DNA from: Rhizobiaceae bacterium UBA1291
Lineage (GTDB): Bacteria; Pseudomonadota; Alphaproteobacteria; Rhizobiales; Rhizobiaceae
NCBI GenBank assembly: GCA_002307905.1
Contig: DBUL01000009.1
Coordinates: 1 to 5,574 of the forward strand
Direction of reading: 5' to 3'
Length of the DNA: 5,574 nt
Under the pieces are notes generated by a model. That model did not search any database. It had not been told where the DNA came from and saw only the letters and a list, made by a program, of their open reading frames with translations. Positions 4,740-5,574 of the stretch are shown here, one piece after another. Position 1 is the stretch's first letter. Each line of letters begins with the position of its first letter. The translations under genes were made by a program, and so were the position numbers.

Positions 4740-5574
4740 ATGCGCTCTTTCAAACGTCTTGCGATCATTGGCAACTCACTGCCGCTGCGTTGTGGCATCG
4801 CGACTTTCAGCTGCGATCTGCAACAGGCCATGTCGACGTCCTACGACCAGATTGAGACGTCCATCCTTGCCATGACCGACAACAAACAGATCTATGACTA
4901 TCCGGCACAGGTCATGGCCGAAATCCATGACGAGGTCCTACCGGAGTATGTCGCCGCGGCCCATCAGCTGAACGCCGGTGGCTATGATGTCGTGTCTCTG
5001 CAGCACGAATTCGGTATCTTTGGCGGCGAGGCGGGTTCCAACATCATAGCGCTCCTCCTGCGTCTGAAGATGCCGATCGTCACGACATTGCACACGGTGC
5101 TCTCGGAACCGACCCCTGCACAACGGGTGGTGCTCCAGCAGATCGCTACCGTCTCGGCGAGAATCGTGGTGATGGCCGAAAAGGGACGGGAACTCCTGCA
5201 ATCGGTCTATGGCATCCCGGCGACAAAGATTGATGTCGTCGCGCATGGCATCCCCGACGTTGCTTTCAGCGAGCCGGACGCCGCCAAGGAGAAGCTCGGT
5301 TTTGCCGGCAAGTCGGTTGTCCTGACGTTCGGTCTGCTGTCGCCCAACAAGGGCATCGAGGTCATGATCGATGCGATGCCGGCCATCCTGCAAACATGTC
5401 CCAATGCCGTCTATGTCGTTCTGGGCGCCACACACCCGAACCTCCTGCGCGACGAAGGCGAAGCCTATCGCGAAAGCCTCAAGGCACGTGCGGAGGCGAT
5501 TGGCGTCGGCAGCAAGGTCGTGTTCCTCGACCAGTTCGTCGATCAGCCAATATTGCTCGACTTTATCTCGATGT
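4740..5574 (+). CDS. GT4-type (GT-B fold) glycosyltransferase, 3' end outside window (partial)
   Basis: 278 codons are visible from ATG 4740 and the frame is open at the right edge. The N-terminal Rossmann half begins RLAIIGNSLPLRCGIATFSCDL (6-27), with the Cys-Gly-Ile-Ala-Thr-Phe signature typical of a group of GT4 enzymes. It continues with YDVVSLQHEFGIFGGEAG (82-99) and PIVTTLHTVLSEPT (112-125). The hinge and donor half follow: VVAHGIPD (166-173), LTFGLLSPNKGIEVMIDAM (195-213), where N203-K204-G205 is the basic donor-phosphate-binding position, and YVVLGATHP (225-233). The later E-x7-E motif would lie beyond the window. No signal peptide or membrane segment is visible, so it is cytoplasmic and uses a nucleotide sugar. 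Related GT4 genes I recall sit beside AGE epimerases and GH130-like phosphorylases, so the next gene could be one. Acceptor and sugar are unknown. Confidence 0.92.
   Translation, partial: MRSFKRLAIIGNSLPLRCGIATFSCDLQQAMSTSYDQIETSILAMTDNKQIYDYPAQVMAEIHDEVLPEYVAAAHQLNAGGYDVVSLQHEFGIFGGEAGSNIIALLLRLKMPIVTTLHTVLSEPTPAQRVVLQQIATVSARIVVMAEKGRELLQSVYGIPATKIDVVAHGIPDVAFSEPDAAKEKLGFAGKSVVLTFGLLSPNKGIEVMIDAMPAILQTCPNAVYVVLGATHPNLLRDEGEAYRESLKARAEAIGVGSKVVFLDQFVDQPILLDFISM

Noticed and set aside
4938..5435. 165-codon minus-strand frame
   Set aside because: Shadow of the glycosyltransferase; no RBS or recognisable domain.

Overview
The window looks like part of an alphaproteobacterial chromosome or large replicon, possibly Hyphomicrobiales/Rhizobiales. 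The genes are GC-rich with strong GC/AT third-position bias. There is an OmpR-type regulator with a QseC/TctE-type kinase, small PepSY proteins and a rhizobial-looking sugar gene pair. The taxonomic guess rests on gene style only. There are no RNA genes, insertion sequences, CRISPR arrays or phage genes.

Left part (1-2816): an envelope-signalling locus. Two small secreted proteins are encoded leftwards: a PepSY-domain protein (370-648) and, 114 bp further on, an Asp-rich exported protein (255 to beyond position 1) that runs off the window inside a stretch of 16 or more consecutive Asp residues. Divergent from them is a two-gene operon for a response regulator (787-1446) and its sensor histidine kinase (1443-2816), which overlap by ATGA. 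The non-coding regions in front of the two secreted-protein genes carry the same arrangement: CTGA-N7-CTGA, then TCAG-N7-T(C/A)AG, at identical internal spacing and 44-45 nt from the start codons. This is the best candidate for the regulator's binding site and implies that the two-component system controls both secreted proteins and itself. The kinase's periplasmic domain also has an acidic run (D71-D76). A circuit that senses and buffers cations or charge in the periplasm is a reasonable hypothesis, not a demonstrated function.

Middle (2817-2980): a short convergent intergenic region with one small GGAA-loop hairpin and no clear U-tract terminator.

Right part (2981-5574): a sugar-metabolism pair transcribed divergently. 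Leftwards is a complete AGE-family epimerase/isomerase (2981-4237). Rightwards is a GT4-type glycosyltransferase (4740 to beyond the right edge), of which 278 residues are visible. Between them lies a 502-bp intergenic region with a 120-bp AT-rich island (about 30% GC), several dyad symmetries and a weak sigma-54-like -24/-12 element. The pair probably serves a mannose/glucose-type oligo- or polysaccharide pathway. The substrate cannot be read from the sequence.
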